DNA of 64,000 bases from Aquimonas sp046318115 (GTDB lineage Bacteria > Pseudomonadota > Gammaproteobacteria > Xanthomonadales > Xanthomonadaceae). Of the stretch, positions 17,810 through 26,807 are shown piece after piece. Every line of letters starts with the position of its first letter. The stretch's first letter is position 1. The notes beneath the pieces were generated by a model. The model worked only from the letters and a program-made list of their open reading frames with translations. It had not been told where the DNA came from and ran no database searches. Where the stretch lies: the NCBI GenBank assembly GCA_046318115.1, contig JBKCVA010000063.1:24025-88024 (forward strand). Reading direction: 5' to 3'. The translations under genes were made by a program, and so were the position numbers.

Positions 17810-18811
17810 ATGGCAACACCCAGTGAGCGCCTGCCGTTCGCGGCTGGCATACCTGTTCCAGATGTCCTTCGCCGTGGCCTGCAGCTGAGCGTGGCCCTGC
17901 TTCTTGTCGCTTGCGGCGGCGCGGGCGACACCCCAGCGCCAGACGCTCCCGCACCGGCCTCCCAGGCTGCTGAATCCTTCGGCCAGCCCGACCAGGCTCC
18001 TGTCGCTGACCAGAGCGATGCCGCCGCGCGCGGCGAGCTCGCGCTCCGCGAGCAGCGCCTGTTTCTGCCGGCGGGCAACAATGCCTTCGAGTACTTCCTT
18101 GCCGCCATCGAAACCCAGCCCGCGGACGAGCGCTCGCGGCTGGCGCTGGACGATCTGCTGCCCTATGCGGCCCTGCACGTGGAGCAGCGCCTCGCAGCGG
18201 AAGACCTCGCGGACGCCGAGCGGGTGCTCGGCCTGATGGTGCGTGCATCCGCAAATGCGCCCGCCCTGCCGCGGCTGCAGTCGGCCGCTGCCACGCTGCG
18301 CGCGAGACTGGCGTCGGCTGTTGTCGACAGATCTCCCACGCCGCCGCAGCCCGAACAGGCCAATTCTGCAGCCACGGCGGACACCGCGGTCGCCGCGCCA
18401 CCTGTCGCAGCCCCGACCAATGACACCGCGCAAGCAGAGCCAGCGGTCACTACGCCTGCAGCGCCCGTCCCCGCTCCAGGGCCTGCCAGCGAAGCCCCTG
18501 AACAGTCGTCGGCGCCTACCGAACCGGCCGTCACCCCGACGCCGATCGCTGCGCCCCGCGTGCCCGACGTGGTGTACCGCCCGCCACTGCGCTATCCCGC
18601 CATGGCCGAGCGGCGCAAGCTCGAAGGCTTCGTCGAAATCGAATTCACCATCGGTGCGGACGGCAGTGTCTCCGAGCTGGAGGTGCTGCGCAGCCAGCCC
18701 GAAGGCGTGTTCGACCGCGAAGCGCTGGCGGCGATGCAGCGATGGCGCTTCGCGCCGCCCGCTGTGCCGATGCGCGCCCGCCGGACTCTGGAGTTCAAAC
18801 TGGCGCGGTAA
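17810..18811 (+). CDS. lipoprotein with TonB-type C-terminal domain (copy 2)
   Basis: A 333-residue paralogue of the preceding gene. Lipobox LLLVAC puts the lipidated Cys at residue 35, again followed by Gly. The helical domain is shared (LALREQRLFLPAGNNAFEYF, then DDLLPYAALHVEQRL), as is the TonB-type domain at the end (LRYPAMAERRKLEGFVEIEF, DREALAAMQRWRFAPP). The linker is a Pro/Ala/Thr/Glu-rich region of about 100 residues. The start at 17810 is the best available although the first 20 residues before the hydrophobic stretch are long for a lipoprotein signal. Role unknown; possibly envelope spanning or receptor contact. Confidence 0.8.
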   Translation: MATPSERLPFAAGIPVPDVLRRGLQLSVALLLVACGGAGDTPAPDAPAPASQAAESFGQPDQAPVADQSDAAARGELALREQRLFLPAGNNAFEYFLAAIETQPADERSRLALDDLLPYAALHVEQRLAAEDLADAERVLGLMVRASANAPALPRLQSAAATLRARLASAVVDRSPTPPQPEQANSAATADTAVAAPPVAAPTNDTAQAEPAVTTPAAPVPAPGPASEAPEQSSAPTEPAVTPTPIAAPRVPDVVYRPPLRYPAMAERRKLEGFVEIEFTIGADGSVSELEVLRSQPEGVFDREALAAMQRWRFAPPAVPMRARRTLEFKLAR

Positions 18812-18864
18812 ACCTGCCGTCGCCGTCCTGAGAGGGCGAAGCCTCGGGGGCGCTGCGCAGTGTC

Positions 18865-19506
18865 TCAGGGCTTGGCCGCAAGCCGCTGCTGCAGCCTCTG
18901 CAGACGCCGCTCGCTGCGCTCGACGCCATCGCGCAGCGCGTCGACGTCCTCGCAGAAGGCGTCCAGCTCCGCGCGCCCCACCAGCACGCCGGCTTCGTCC
19001 CGCAGGAAATCAGCGCCGGCTTCGGCGAATTCGCGCGAGCCGCGCCGGACGCCTTCGAGCCCCGCACGCAGTGCCTTGGCCACCTGCACGCCCAGGACAT
19101 CGCCGAGTCGTGCCGACAGCGCGGCTTCTAGATCGGGGCTGTAGCGCTGGGCGATCCGCTGCAGGGACTGGGCGAGCTCGATGTCGCCGGCGATCTTCAT
19201 GCGTCCCGGCGTCGCCTGGGCCGCGCCCGGCAGCACTCGCGACAGCACCGCGCCGAGCGTGGCCTTCAGGCTCAAGTCGGGCTCATGCGAGGACTGGGCC
19301 GGCCCCACCACAAGGCGGCCCGTCCGCACCTCGATGCGCGCGGCCAGCCTCGGTGCGGCCAGCTCCAGCTCGATGCTGCGGCCTTCGAGCACATGCAACT
19401 GGGCAGGCAACTCCGGGTCGAGCGCCACCGCGCGATTGAGCGCGAACTCCAGCGCCTGTCCGCCGACGGCGAGCAGGGGATTGGGGCGTACGTGGCTGTC
19501 GGACAT
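18865..19506 (-). CDS. ubiJ: ubiquinone biosynthesis accessory factor UbiJ (SCP2 domain)
   Basis: Lipid-binding accessory protein of aerobic ubiquinone synthesis; 213 residues. The N-terminal two thirds resemble the sterol-carrier-protein-2 fold (NPLLAVGGQALEFALNRAVAL, then the IEVRTGRLVVG strands and GRMKIAGDIELAQSLQRI), and the C-terminus is a charged coiled coil (VDALRDGVERSERRLQRLQQ), the arrangement typical of UbiJ. The usual neighbours ubiE and ubiB are not here; it lies 85 bp downstream of tatD on the same strand and converges on the second lipoprotein gene. Confidence 0.85.
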   Translation of the reverse strand: MSDSHVRPNPLLAVGGQALEFALNRAVALDPELPAQLHVLEGRSIELELAAPRLAARIEVRTGRLVVGPAQSSHEPDLSLKATLGAVLSRVLPGAAQATPGRMKIAGDIELAQSLQRIAQRYSPDLEAALSARLGDVLGVQVAKALRAGLEGVRRGSREFAEAGADFLRDEAGVLVGRAELDAFCEDVDALRDGVERSERRLQRLQQRLAAKP

Positions 19507-19565
19507 GGCGGGCTCGGGTGGGTCGGGTGATGCGGATCAGGAGGCGCGAGCGTACGCGTGGCACG

Positions 19566-19592
19566 GGTCAACGGCTCAACGGCTCAACGGCT
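19566..19592. repeat. 8-bp tandem repeat after the tatD stop
   Basis: About three and a half copies of TCAACGGC directly after the tatD stop codon (minus strand). Low-complexity; no function evident. Confidence 0.6.
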
Positions 19593-20410
19593 CAGCTGGC
19601 GCGAGCGTACTCGCCGACGCCCACCTCGGGCAGGTGGAAGAAGGCACGCGCGGTCGCCGTGGTGTCGGCCTCGACCTGGGCGTAGCTCACACCGCGGTCG
19701 CGCGCCAGCTCCTCGGCGATGTGCTGCAGGTACATCGGCTCATTGCGGCGGTGAGAGGGCATCGGCTTCAGGTTGCGCGGCAGCAGGTAGGGCGCATCGG
19801 TCTCGATCATCAGCCGGTTGGCGGGAATCTCACGCACGAACTCGCGCAGGTGCTGGCCGCGGCGCTCATCGCAGAGCCAGCCGGTGATGCCGATGTGGCA
19901 GTCGAGGTCCAGATAGTCGTACAGCGCCTCGCGGCTGTCGGTGAAGCAGTGCACCACGGCCGCCGGCACGCGGTCGCGCACCTGCTTCAGGATCGCCAGG
20001 AAATCGCCGTGCGCCTCGCGCTGGTGCAGGAACAGCGGTTTGCCGAGTGCCACCGCGATGTCGAGCTGACGCTCGAAGGCGCGCCGCTGCGCCGGTCGCG
20101 GCGAGAAGTCACGGTGGTAGTCGAGGCCGGTCTCGCCGACTGCGCGCACTTCGGTATGTGCGTGCAGGGCGCGCAGCTCGAGGTCGGCTTCTTCCGTGTA
20201 CTCGATGGCGTGATGCGGATGCACGCCAGCCGTGGCGAACAGACGGCCCGGATACGCGCGAGCGAGCGCAAGCGCGTCCACGCTGCCCTGCCGGCTGGCG
20301 CCGGTCACCACCATCTGCGCGATGCCGTGCGCCGCGGCGCGCGCCAGCACGGCATCGAGGTCCTGGGCGAAGGATTCGTGGGTGAGGTTGGCGCCGATGT
20401 CTACAAGCAT
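19592..20410 (-). CDS. tatD: TatD-family metal-dependent DNase
   Basis: TIM-barrel metal-dependent hydrolase of 272 residues; TatD proteins act as 3'-5' exonucleases on DNA/RNA and in proofreading of oxidative damage. Seen: N-terminal DIGANLTHESF (the D-I-G-x-N-L form is typical of TatD proper rather than YcfH), the AVGETGLDYHRDF metal site, PLFLHQREAHGDF, VVHCFTDS and IETDAPYLLPRN. The ATG at 20410 was chosen because the protein then begins MLVDIGANL; the sequence just upstream is a 7-bp tandem repeat, so the usual ribosome site is absent. Confidence 0.93.
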   Translation of the reverse strand: MLVDIGANLTHESFAQDLDAVLARAAAHGIAQMVVTGASRQGSVDALALARAYPGRLFATAGVHPHHAIEYTEEADLELRALHAHTEVRAVGETGLDYHRDFSPRPAQRRAFERQLDIAVALGKPLFLHQREAHGDFLAILKQVRDRVPAAVVHCFTDSREALYDYLDLDCHIGITGWLCDERRGQHLREFVREIPANRLMIETDAPYLLPRNLKPMPSHRRNEPMYLQHIAEELARDRGVSYAQVEADTTATARAFFHLPEVGVGEYARAS

Positions 20411-20440
20411 GGGATTCGGGATTCGGGATTGGGGATTCGT
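20411..20440. repeat. 7-bp tandem repeat in front of tatD
   Basis: Four imperfect copies of GGGATTC (GGGATTCGGGATTCGGGATT then GGGGATTCG) abutting the tatD start codon. Similar short repeats are widespread in Xanthomonas-type genomes. Confidence 0.75.
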
Positions 20441-20515
20441 TTGAAGCAGGGCGCGGCAGGTCTTGTAACCAGCGCCCTGCACCAACGCGTGTGAAGAGCC
20501 ACAAGCCGTATCAGT

Positions 20516-22009
20516 TCACACGGGTTCCGGCTCGTCGGCGGGCACGCAGCGTTCGGCTGCCCACTGGCGCAGGCGCGCGACCTGTTCGGCCATCACTACC
20601 GAGATCGGGCGGGTGCCGCGCAGGGCGCGCAGCAGGTGCGATTGCCCGAGGCGTTGGCCTTCGGCGTGGCTGTCGTAGAGCGCGGCCACCACGGCCTGTT
20701 CGATCTCGGCGCCGGAGTAGCCGGCGCTGGCTGCCGCCAGTGCGCTCAGGTCGAAGCCCTCGACCGCCTGCTGGCGGCAGCCGAGATGGATGGCGAAAGC
20801 CTGCTCGCGCGCGGATGCCCCCGGCAGGTCGACGAAGAAGATCTCGTCGAAGCGACCCTTGCGCAGCAGCTCGGGCGGGAGCTGCTCGATGCTGTTGGCG
20901 GTGGCGACCAGAAACACCGGCTGCTTGCGCTCGGACATCCAGGTCAGCAGCGCGCCAAGGACACGACGACTCACGCCGTCATCGCTGTTGGAGGTGGCCA
21001 GCCCCTTTTCGATCTCGTCGCACCACAGCACGCAGGGGGCCATCGCTTCGGCGGCGCGCAGGCTGTCGCGCAGATTGCGCTCGGTCTCGCCGTGGTACTT
21101 GTTGTAGAGCGCGCCAAAGTCCAGCCGCAGCAGAGGCACGCCGAAACCGCCGGCGCAGGCCTTGGCGGCCAGCGACTTGCCCGCACCCTGCACGCCCAGC
21201 AGCAGCAGGCCGCGCGGCGGGTCCAGACCCGGCGGGCCGCTGCCTTCGATGAAGATGCGTCGACGCTGCTCGACCCAGCGCTTCAGTCGCTTGAGCCCGG
21301 CCACGTCTTCGAAGCGGGCGACATCCGGCTCGAAGTGCAGCACGCCGCCTGAGCCCAGCAGCTTGAACTTGGCCTGCTGCGCGCGGGCGATGTCATCGTC
21401 GCGGATCGCGCCGTCGTCGTGGATCAGCTGGCGCACGATTTTGCGCGCATCCAGCAGCGACAGCCCGCGCAGATGCCGCAACAGCTGGCGCTGGGCGACG
21501 GCCTCGACCTGCACGCGCCTGCCGCCGTGCTCGCGCGAGTAGGCGAAGGCTTCCTCGCGCAGCATCTGGCCGAGCCGTGCCTCGTCTGGCAGACGTACCT
21601 CGAAGCGTGTCGCCAGTGATTCCAATTCCTCGGGCAGCTCGACCTTGGCGCCGACCAGCACCACGCTGTGACGCGCTGCCGCCTGCCCCAACACCACCTC
21701 GCGCAGACGGCGGATGCTCATGGCGTAGCGGAGGTAGGGCCCGAAATCGAACAACAGCCAGATCGAGCGGCGCGGGTCGCCGTGCATCAGCTCCAGCAGC
21801 TGGCTCGAGTCATTGCAGGCCGGAAGTGCGTCCTCATCCATGTCGAGGCGCTGCAGGCCCTGGGTGATGCTCCAGCTGAACAGCGGCCGCAGCAGCTCCG
21901 CCACCACCTGCCGGAAGGCATCGAGCAACAGACCCTCCTCGTGGGTCTCGACGACGACGAGCGGCGCGCCAGAGCGCAGCAGGACGGCGAGATCACGGGC
22001 TTCGAACAT
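20516..22009 (-). CDS. Ycf46-like AAA ATPase
   Basis: A 497-residue AAA protein resembling the cyanobacterial/plastid Ycf46 family. The N-terminal half (about residues 1-240) is a degenerate helical/ATPase-like region (VVVVETHEEGLLLDAFRQV). The C-terminal AAA module has Walker A GVQGAGKSLAAKA (near residue 270), Walker B CVLWCDEIEKG, sensor and arginine-finger region ATANSIEQLPPELLRKGRFDE, and the C-terminal helical lid. In cyanobacteria Ycf46 is linked to inorganic carbon use; its role here is unknown. An in-frame codon 54 bp upstream is the alternative start; neither has a good ribosome site. Confidence 0.85.
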   Translation of the reverse strand: MFEARDLAVLLRSGAPLVVVETHEEGLLLDAFRQVVAELLRPLFSWSITQGLQRLDMDEDALPACNDSSQLLELMHGDPRRSIWLLFDFGPYLRYAMSIRRLREVVLGQAAARHSVVLVGAKVELPEELESLATRFEVRLPDEARLGQMLREEAFAYSREHGGRRVQVEAVAQRQLLRHLRGLSLLDARKIVRQLIHDDGAIRDDDIARAQQAKFKLLGSGGVLHFEPDVARFEDVAGLKRLKRWVEQRRRIFIEGSGPPGLDPPRGLLLLGVQGAGKSLAAKACAGGFGVPLLRLDFGALYNKYHGETERNLRDSLRAAEAMAPCVLWCDEIEKGLATSNSDDGVSRRVLGALLTWMSERKQPVFLVATANSIEQLPPELLRKGRFDEIFFVDLPGASAREQAFAIHLGCRQQAVEGFDLSALAAASAGYSGAEIEQAVVAALYDSHAEGQRLGQSHLLRALRGTRPISVVMAEQVARLRQWAAERCVPADEPEPV

Positions 22010-22179
22010 GCGCTTGAGGGGTTTCGCAGGGGCGGTGCGGGGCGCCAGTGTAGCGGCCAACACTGGCCTGAACGCGCCCGCGGGCCAGCCGTGACGCTTG
22101 CAGGCAGGGGTGTATCCTCGCGGCCTCGGCTTTCATTCCACCCATGACCCTTCGGGCCGCGCGGCCCGGGAGCGATTCC

Positions 22180-25100
22180 ATGAAGCGCACGACGTGTCTT
22201 TCCTTCCCCCCCGTTCTGTTGGCGTTCTGCGCGCTGTCTGCCGCCTCACTCGCCCAGGCCGAACAGGTCAGTCTGCCAGCGCTCGATCTCGCCAAGCTCG
22301 CCGCCGAGGACCGTGCGCTCGACGGCAAGGCAGGGGTGCCGCTCCGCTACGGCCAGGTGCAGGTGTTCGGCGACAAGGCCCTCGGCCTTGCCGAGCGTGG
22401 GCTGCACGCCGGCGGCAGCTGGACCACGACGAAAGACGGCCGCGAACAGTGGTGGCTGCAGCTCGAAGCGGCCCAGGCACGCAATCTCGCCCTGCACTTC
22501 GACGCCTTCCGGCTGCCGGCCGGCGCCGAGCTGCGCCTGTACGCGGCCGGTGAGAAGACGCCGAGCCTGATCTACACCGATGCCGACAATCGCGTGGAGG
22601 GCGATCTGCGCACTCCCATGCTCGATGGCACCTCCCTGCGCATCGAACTGCTGATTCCCGAAGGTGCGCGCCATCTGACCCGGCTGCAGCTCGGCAGCGT
22701 GGTGCAGGGCTACCGCGATCCCTTCGTCGCGCTGACCCAGCTGAAGTCGGGCAGCTGCAACATCGACGTCGCTTGTCCGCAGGGCGATGCCTGGCGGCCG
22801 CAGATCCGATCGGTGGCGCATTACACCTTCAACAGCGGTGGGGGCAGCTTCGTCTGCACCGGCCAGCTGGTGGCCACTGGCAACCCTTCGCAGGACATCT
22901 CCAGCCCGCGTTTCCTCACTGCGAATCACTGCGTGAGCACGGCCGCCGAAGTCCAGTCGATGACCCTGTACTGGCGCTACGAGAGCCCCACCTGCCGCAC
23001 ACCCGGGAGCGCTGCCAGCGGCCAGCAGCTGCCGCGCGCGACGAACACTGCAGCGACGCAGACAGGCGCCAGCCTGCTCGCCACCCACCAGCCCACGGAT
23101 TTCACCGTGATCGCGCTCGACACCCCGGTGCCGGCCGCGGCTGAGGCCTGGTTTACCGGCTGGGACCGCAGCACCGCGGCGCCCATCGGCTCGATCGGTA
23201 TCCACCACCCCGCCGGCCACGAAAAGCGCATCAGCATCGACAACGATGCGCTGACCACTGGCCCGAGCTGCATCATCAATGGCGCCACCGCCACCACGCA
23301 CTGGTACGTCGGCGCCTGGGACCAGGGCACCACCGAAGGCGGCTCCTCGGGCTCGGGCCTGTGGCGTCGCGATACCGGTCGTCTGGTCGGCGTGCTGTCG
23401 GGCGGTCAGGCGTCCTGCTCGGCCACTGACCAGTTCGACTGCTACGGCGCCCTCGACAAGGGTTGGACGGGAGGCGGCACCGCGGCGACCCGCATGAGCG
23501 ACTGGCTGACCCGCGGCGGCGGCAGCCCGCTCACCCAGGACGGCCACGGTGGCTGCAGCGCACCCACCGCCAGCCTGAACTCGACGGCTTTCAGTGGTGG
23601 GGCGCGGGTTGGTGAGTCCGTGAGCTTCACCGCCAGTGCGAGCGGCGGCAGCGGCTACGTCTACGAATGGGATCTCGACGGCGACGGCACCTTCGAGCGC
23701 CGCGGCAGTAGCGCTAGCGTCAGCCTGCGCTTCGCCCAAGCGCAGAGCGGGCAGGTGCGACTGCGGGTGACCGATGGGGCCAGCTGTTCGACCGAGGTCA
23801 GCCGCGCCTTGGACGTGCAGTCCGCCCGCATTACCGCCAGCGGCGGCGCGGCCCAGCAGGTCTGCGGCAACGGCAACGCCGGGCTTGACCCCGGCGAGCG
23901 CTGGCGGGTGCCGGTCACGCTCACCAACACGGGCAACGCGCCGCTGCCCGCGGGCGCGCACGCCTTGTTCGCGAACGCGGTCGGCGGTGGCGGAGCCAGC
24001 CTCTTCGGCCCGGACAGCTTCGGCTACCGCGGCACCAACAGCGCCACCGATCCGGGCACCTGTGGCTATGGGTTCGTTGACATCGGCGATGCCCCCGCCC
24101 TGGCGCTGACGCCAGCCGGCACCTTTGCGGCGGCGGACGATGGCCGCAGCAGCGTCATCACCCTGGGGGGCGCGGGCTTCCGACTGTATGGCCAGAGCTA
24201 CACGCAGGCCATCATGTCCACCAACGGATACGTGTCCTTCTCCACGGCGGACACCGGTGGCGACTACGACAACAGCTGCACCGGTCAGCTCGACAACGGT
24301 GGGGCTGGCCCGCGTCTGCATGTGCTGCACGACGATCTGGTGGTGGGCAGCGGCGGCGCGCTGCGCTACCGCTACTTCGCCAGCTGCCCGCGCGCCCCGA
24401 TCGGTGGCGCCGACCAGTCCTGCCATGTGTTCCAGTGGGACGCCATGCAGGACTACTCGCAGACTGCGCCCAGCGGCAACGCCTCGTTCCAGGCCATCGC
24501 CTACCCGGGCAACGGCCAGGTGGTCTACCAGTACCGCCGCGCCAACACCACGGCCGGTGCCGGTGCCACCATCGGACTCATCAACGGCAACGGCAGCACC
24601 CAGTTGCTGGCCGCCTGCAACGCCGCCAACTCGGCGCCGGCCGAGCGGGCGATCTGCGTGTTCGACCCGCAGAACCTGCCTGTCAGCCCCGCAGCGCTGC
24701 TGCTGGAGACGCCGACGGTTTCCATTCCCGCGCTCGCAGCGGGTGCCAGCGCCACGGTCGAGGTCAACCTGCGCGTGCCGGAAGGCTCGGCCTGCGGTGC
24801 GCCGGTCGGCCTCGACTATCTCGCCACGGCCCTGAGCGGACAGCACAGCATGCAGCCCTCGACCGTGTTCTCCAGCCAGTTGGCCTCCGCCTGCAGCACC
24901 GTCAGCAGTTGTCCAGCGGCTGCCTCCCGGCCCCTGCCCCGTCGCGGCTTCTTCAACGACCCGGCGCGTGGCGGCAACGGCCTTGCCCTGTTCACCTATG
25001 GCGATGCCGCCAATCCGGTACTGGGCGCGATCTGGTACACCGGCGACCGCAGCTATCTGAGCGACTGGTACACCTTCGCCGGTCCGTCGCGCGGAGGTCT

Positions 25101-25674
25101 GATGACCGGCCCGCTCTCGCGTACCCGCAACACCCAGCCCTCTGGATTCGCTCCGTCGAGCAGCGAGGTGGGTCGCACCTGGGTCGCCAGCGTCGATGAG
25201 CGCACGCAGCTGTTCGCCTGGGACTTTGGCAATGGTCAGCGCGGCGCCGAGCTGCTGAACACCACGGCCGGCACCCTGCCCTATGCGGCGACCAACCGCA
25301 CCAATGCCTGGATCCAGACGGGTCAGACCGGATGGGGCATGGGCATCGAAAGCCTGCAGCTTGCCGACGGTCCCTTCGAGTTCAACGGCGTGTACCTGTT
25401 CGATGCGAACGGACAGGCGCGATGGCTGACCGGCACCACGCGCGAGACCACCAGTGGCAGCGTGCAGCTGACCAGCCAGCCCACCCACTGCCCGGGCTGC
25501 CCGTTCTATGCCGACAATGCCGCGCTCGCGCAGCCCGCTGGCACGCTGACCCGCAGCTACAGCAGCCGCACCCGCGCCACCCTGAGCAGCAGCATCACCC
25601 TGCCTGCGCCGCTGTCGGGCACGTGGAACCGCAGCAATGTCGAAATCCAGGCCTTCGGAGACAACAACCCATGA
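22180..25674 (+). CDS. secreted Lys-C-like trypsin-family serine protease with PKD and C-terminal repeats
   Basis: A 1164-residue secreted protease. Signal peptide (LLAFCALSAASLAQA), propeptide (about 27-190), then a chymotrypsin-fold domain with His250 (TANHC), Asp307 (TDFTVIALD) and Ser390 (EGGSSGSGL), together with the Cys-rich motifs typical of lysyl endopeptidase relatives (SGSCNIDVACP). A PKD domain follows (about 460-545, YEWDLDGDGTFER), then a long extracellular beta region and a C-terminal part with W/G/N-rich repeats (GFFNDPARGGNGLALF, TGWGMGIESLQLADG) like those on other secreted proteins of this order. The ATG at 22180 was chosen because it starts the signal peptide. The stop overlaps sixA by 4 bp. 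It is a paralogue of the protease at 31082. Confidence 0.9.
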   Translation: MKRTTCLSFPPVLLAFCALSAASLAQAEQVSLPALDLAKLAAEDRALDGKAGVPLRYGQVQVFGDKALGLAERGLHAGGSWTTTKDGREQWWLQLEAAQARNLALHFDAFRLPAGAELRLYAAGEKTPSLIYTDADNRVEGDLRTPMLDGTSLRIELLIPEGARHLTRLQLGSVVQGYRDPFVALTQLKSGSCNIDVACPQGDAWRPQIRSVAHYTFNSGGGSFVCTGQLVATGNPSQDISSPRFLTANHCVSTAAEVQSMTLYWRYESPTCRTPGSAASGQQLPRATNTAATQTGASLLATHQPTDFTVIALDTPVPAAAEAWFTGWDRSTAAPIGSIGIHHPAGHEKRISIDNDALTTGPSCIINGATATTHWYVGAWDQGTTEGGSSGSGLWRRDTGRLVGVLSGGQASCSATDQFDCYGALDKGWTGGGTAATRMSDWLTRGGGSPLTQDGHGGCSAPTASLNSTAFSGGARVGESVSFTASASGGSGYVYEWDLDGDGTFERRGSSASVSLRFAQAQSGQVRLRVTDGASCSTEVSRALDVQSARITASGGAAQQVCGNGNAGLDPGERWRVPVTLTNTGNAPLPAGAHALFANAVGGGGASLFGPDSFGYRGTNSATDPGTCGYGFVDIGDAPALALTPAGTFAAADDGRSSVITLGGAGFRLYGQSYTQAIMSTNGYVSFSTADTGGDYDNSCTGQLDNGGAGPRLHVLHDDLVVGSGGALRYRYFASCPRAPIGGADQSCHVFQWDAMQDYSQTAPSGNASFQAIAYPGNGQVVYQYRRANTTAGAGATIGLINGNGSTQLLAACNAANSAPAERAICVFDPQNLPVSPAALLLETPTVSIPALAAGASATVEVNLRVPEGSACGAPVGLDYLATALSGQHSMQPSTVFSSQLASACSTVSSCPAAASRPLPRRGFFNDPARGGNGLALFTYGDAANPVLGAIWYTGDRSYLSDWYTFAGPSRGGLMTGPLSRTRNTQPSGFAPSSSEVGRTWVASVDERTQLFAWDFGNGQRGAELLNTTAGTLPYAATNRTNAWIQTGQTGWGMGIESLQLADGPFEFNGVYLFDANGQARWLTGTTRETTSGSVQLTSQPTHCPGCPFYADNAALAQPAGTLTRSYSSRTRATLSSSITLPAPLSGTWNRSNVEIQAFGDNNP

Positions 25675-26162
25675 GTGAACGCCGCCTGCGCCGCCTGATC
25701 CTGCTGCGCCATGCCCACGCCCAGCCGCAGCTGCCGGGCCAGCTCGATCGCGAGCGCCCGCTTTCGGAAACCGGCGAAGCCGAGGCCGATGCCGCCGGGC
25801 GCTGGCTGCTGCAGCACGGTCCGCTGCCGCAGCGCCTGGTGGTGTCGCCCGCCGAGCGCACCCGCGCCACCGCCCAGCGCGTGCTGGCGCAGACCGGCTA
25901 CATCGACCAGCGCAGCGACGATCGCATTTACGAAGCCAGCCCCGGCGACCTGTTCGAGGTGGTGGTGAGTCATGCCGAAGTCGAAGTGCTCATGCTGGTT
26001 GGCCACAACCCCGGCTTCGAGTCGCTGGCGGCGCTCTTGTCGACCGGCCAGAGCGGCGACCACCGCGGGATGCCGCCGGCCGGCATTGCCGTGCTCGACT
26101 TCGGTCCCGACGCCGAGATCGAGCCCGGCGCAGCGCGACTGTCGGCGTTCTGGGCGCCCTGA
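25671..26162 (+). CDS. sixA: SixA-type phosphohistidine phosphatase
   Basis: Small histidine-phosphatase-superfamily protein of 163 residues; SixA removes phosphate from histidine residues such as those of HPt domains or the nitrogen PTS. Seen: N-terminal LILLRHAHA with the catalytic His14 (Arg-His-Ala in place of Arg-His-Gly), the PLSETGEAEA segment, VVSPAERTRATAQ and the second His motif LMLVGHNPGFE. Its ATG overlaps the stop of the upstream protease gene (ATGA), so translation of the two may be coupled despite their different locations in the cell. Confidence 0.88.
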   Translation: MSERRLRRLILLRHAHAQPQLPGQLDRERPLSETGEAEADAAGRWLLQHGPLPQRLVVSPAERTRATAQRVLAQTGYIDQRSDDRIYEASPGDLFEVVVSHAEVEVLMLVGHNPGFESLAALLSTGQSGDHRGMPPAGIAVLDFGPDAEIEPGAARLSAFWAP

Positions 26163-26179
26163 GCGCCCCTCCACGACGC

Positions 26180-26797
26180 ATGTCGCGGGCCTGTGCCAGC
26201 TTCCTGCGCCCGGGCGCGCTGCTGGCCTTCGTGCTCGCCGTGTCGACAGGCTCGGTGGCGGCCGTCGGGCCCAGCGACGAGCCGGGGCTGCGCATCGACA
26301 CCGCACACTCCTTCGCGGGTTTCTCGGTGCGCGCGGCCTGGGTCAAGCGCATCGATGGCCGCTTCGCCCACATCGAGGGCGTTGTCCGACCGGAAGCCGA
26401 CCAGGCCTGGCTGCTGGAGGTGCGGGTCGCTTCCGGCAGCGTGCTGATGGGTCGCGACAGCCATGAGGACTGGGCGCGATCGGCCGACTTCTTCGACACG
26501 GCCCGGCACCCGTGGATCGAGTTCCGCGCCGCCGGCCTGTCCAAGACCCTGCTGCACGCAGGCGGCGCGATCGATGGTGTACTGACCCTGCGGGGCATCA
26601 GCCGTCCGGTGCGCTTCGAGCTTCTGCCCGCCGAGTGCGCGCGCCCGGGCCTCGAGTGTCCCGTGCAGGCCCGCGGCGAGGTCGATCGCAGCCAGTTCGG
26701 CATGACCGCCCGCCGCGTGTTCGTCAGCGACAAGGTCAAGCTCAACTTCGACATCCGCCTGCACGCACCGGCCACACCGTCCGCCGCGCAGCTCTGA
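26180..26797 (+). CDS. YceI-family periplasmic protein
   Basis: A 205-residue secreted protein with the YceI lipocalin-like fold, which binds polyisoprenoid-type lipids. Signal peptide (LLAFVLAVSTGSVAA), then the family motifs DTAHSFAGFSVR near the start, HEDWARSADFFDTARHPWIEF in the middle (the conserved D-F-F-D-x-x-x-x-P form) and DRSQFGMT near the end. It starts 17 bp after sixA and probably shares its transcript. Confidence 0.88.
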   Translation: MSRACASFLRPGALLAFVLAVSTGSVAAVGPSDEPGLRIDTAHSFAGFSVRAAWVKRIDGRFAHIEGVVRPEADQAWLLEVRVASGSVLMGRDSHEDWARSADFFDTARHPWIEFRAAGLSKTLLHAGGAIDGVLTLRGISRPVRFELLPAECARPGLECPVQARGEVDRSQFGMTARRVFVSDKVKLNFDIRLHAPATPSAAQL

Positions 26798-26807
26798 CGA
26801 GTGTCCA

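Noticed and set aside
22246..25488. Open frame of over 1000 codons on the minus strand
   Set aside because: It mirrors the secreted protease on the plus strand, has no recognisable motifs and reflects high GC; the plus-strand product has a signal peptide and catalytic triad.
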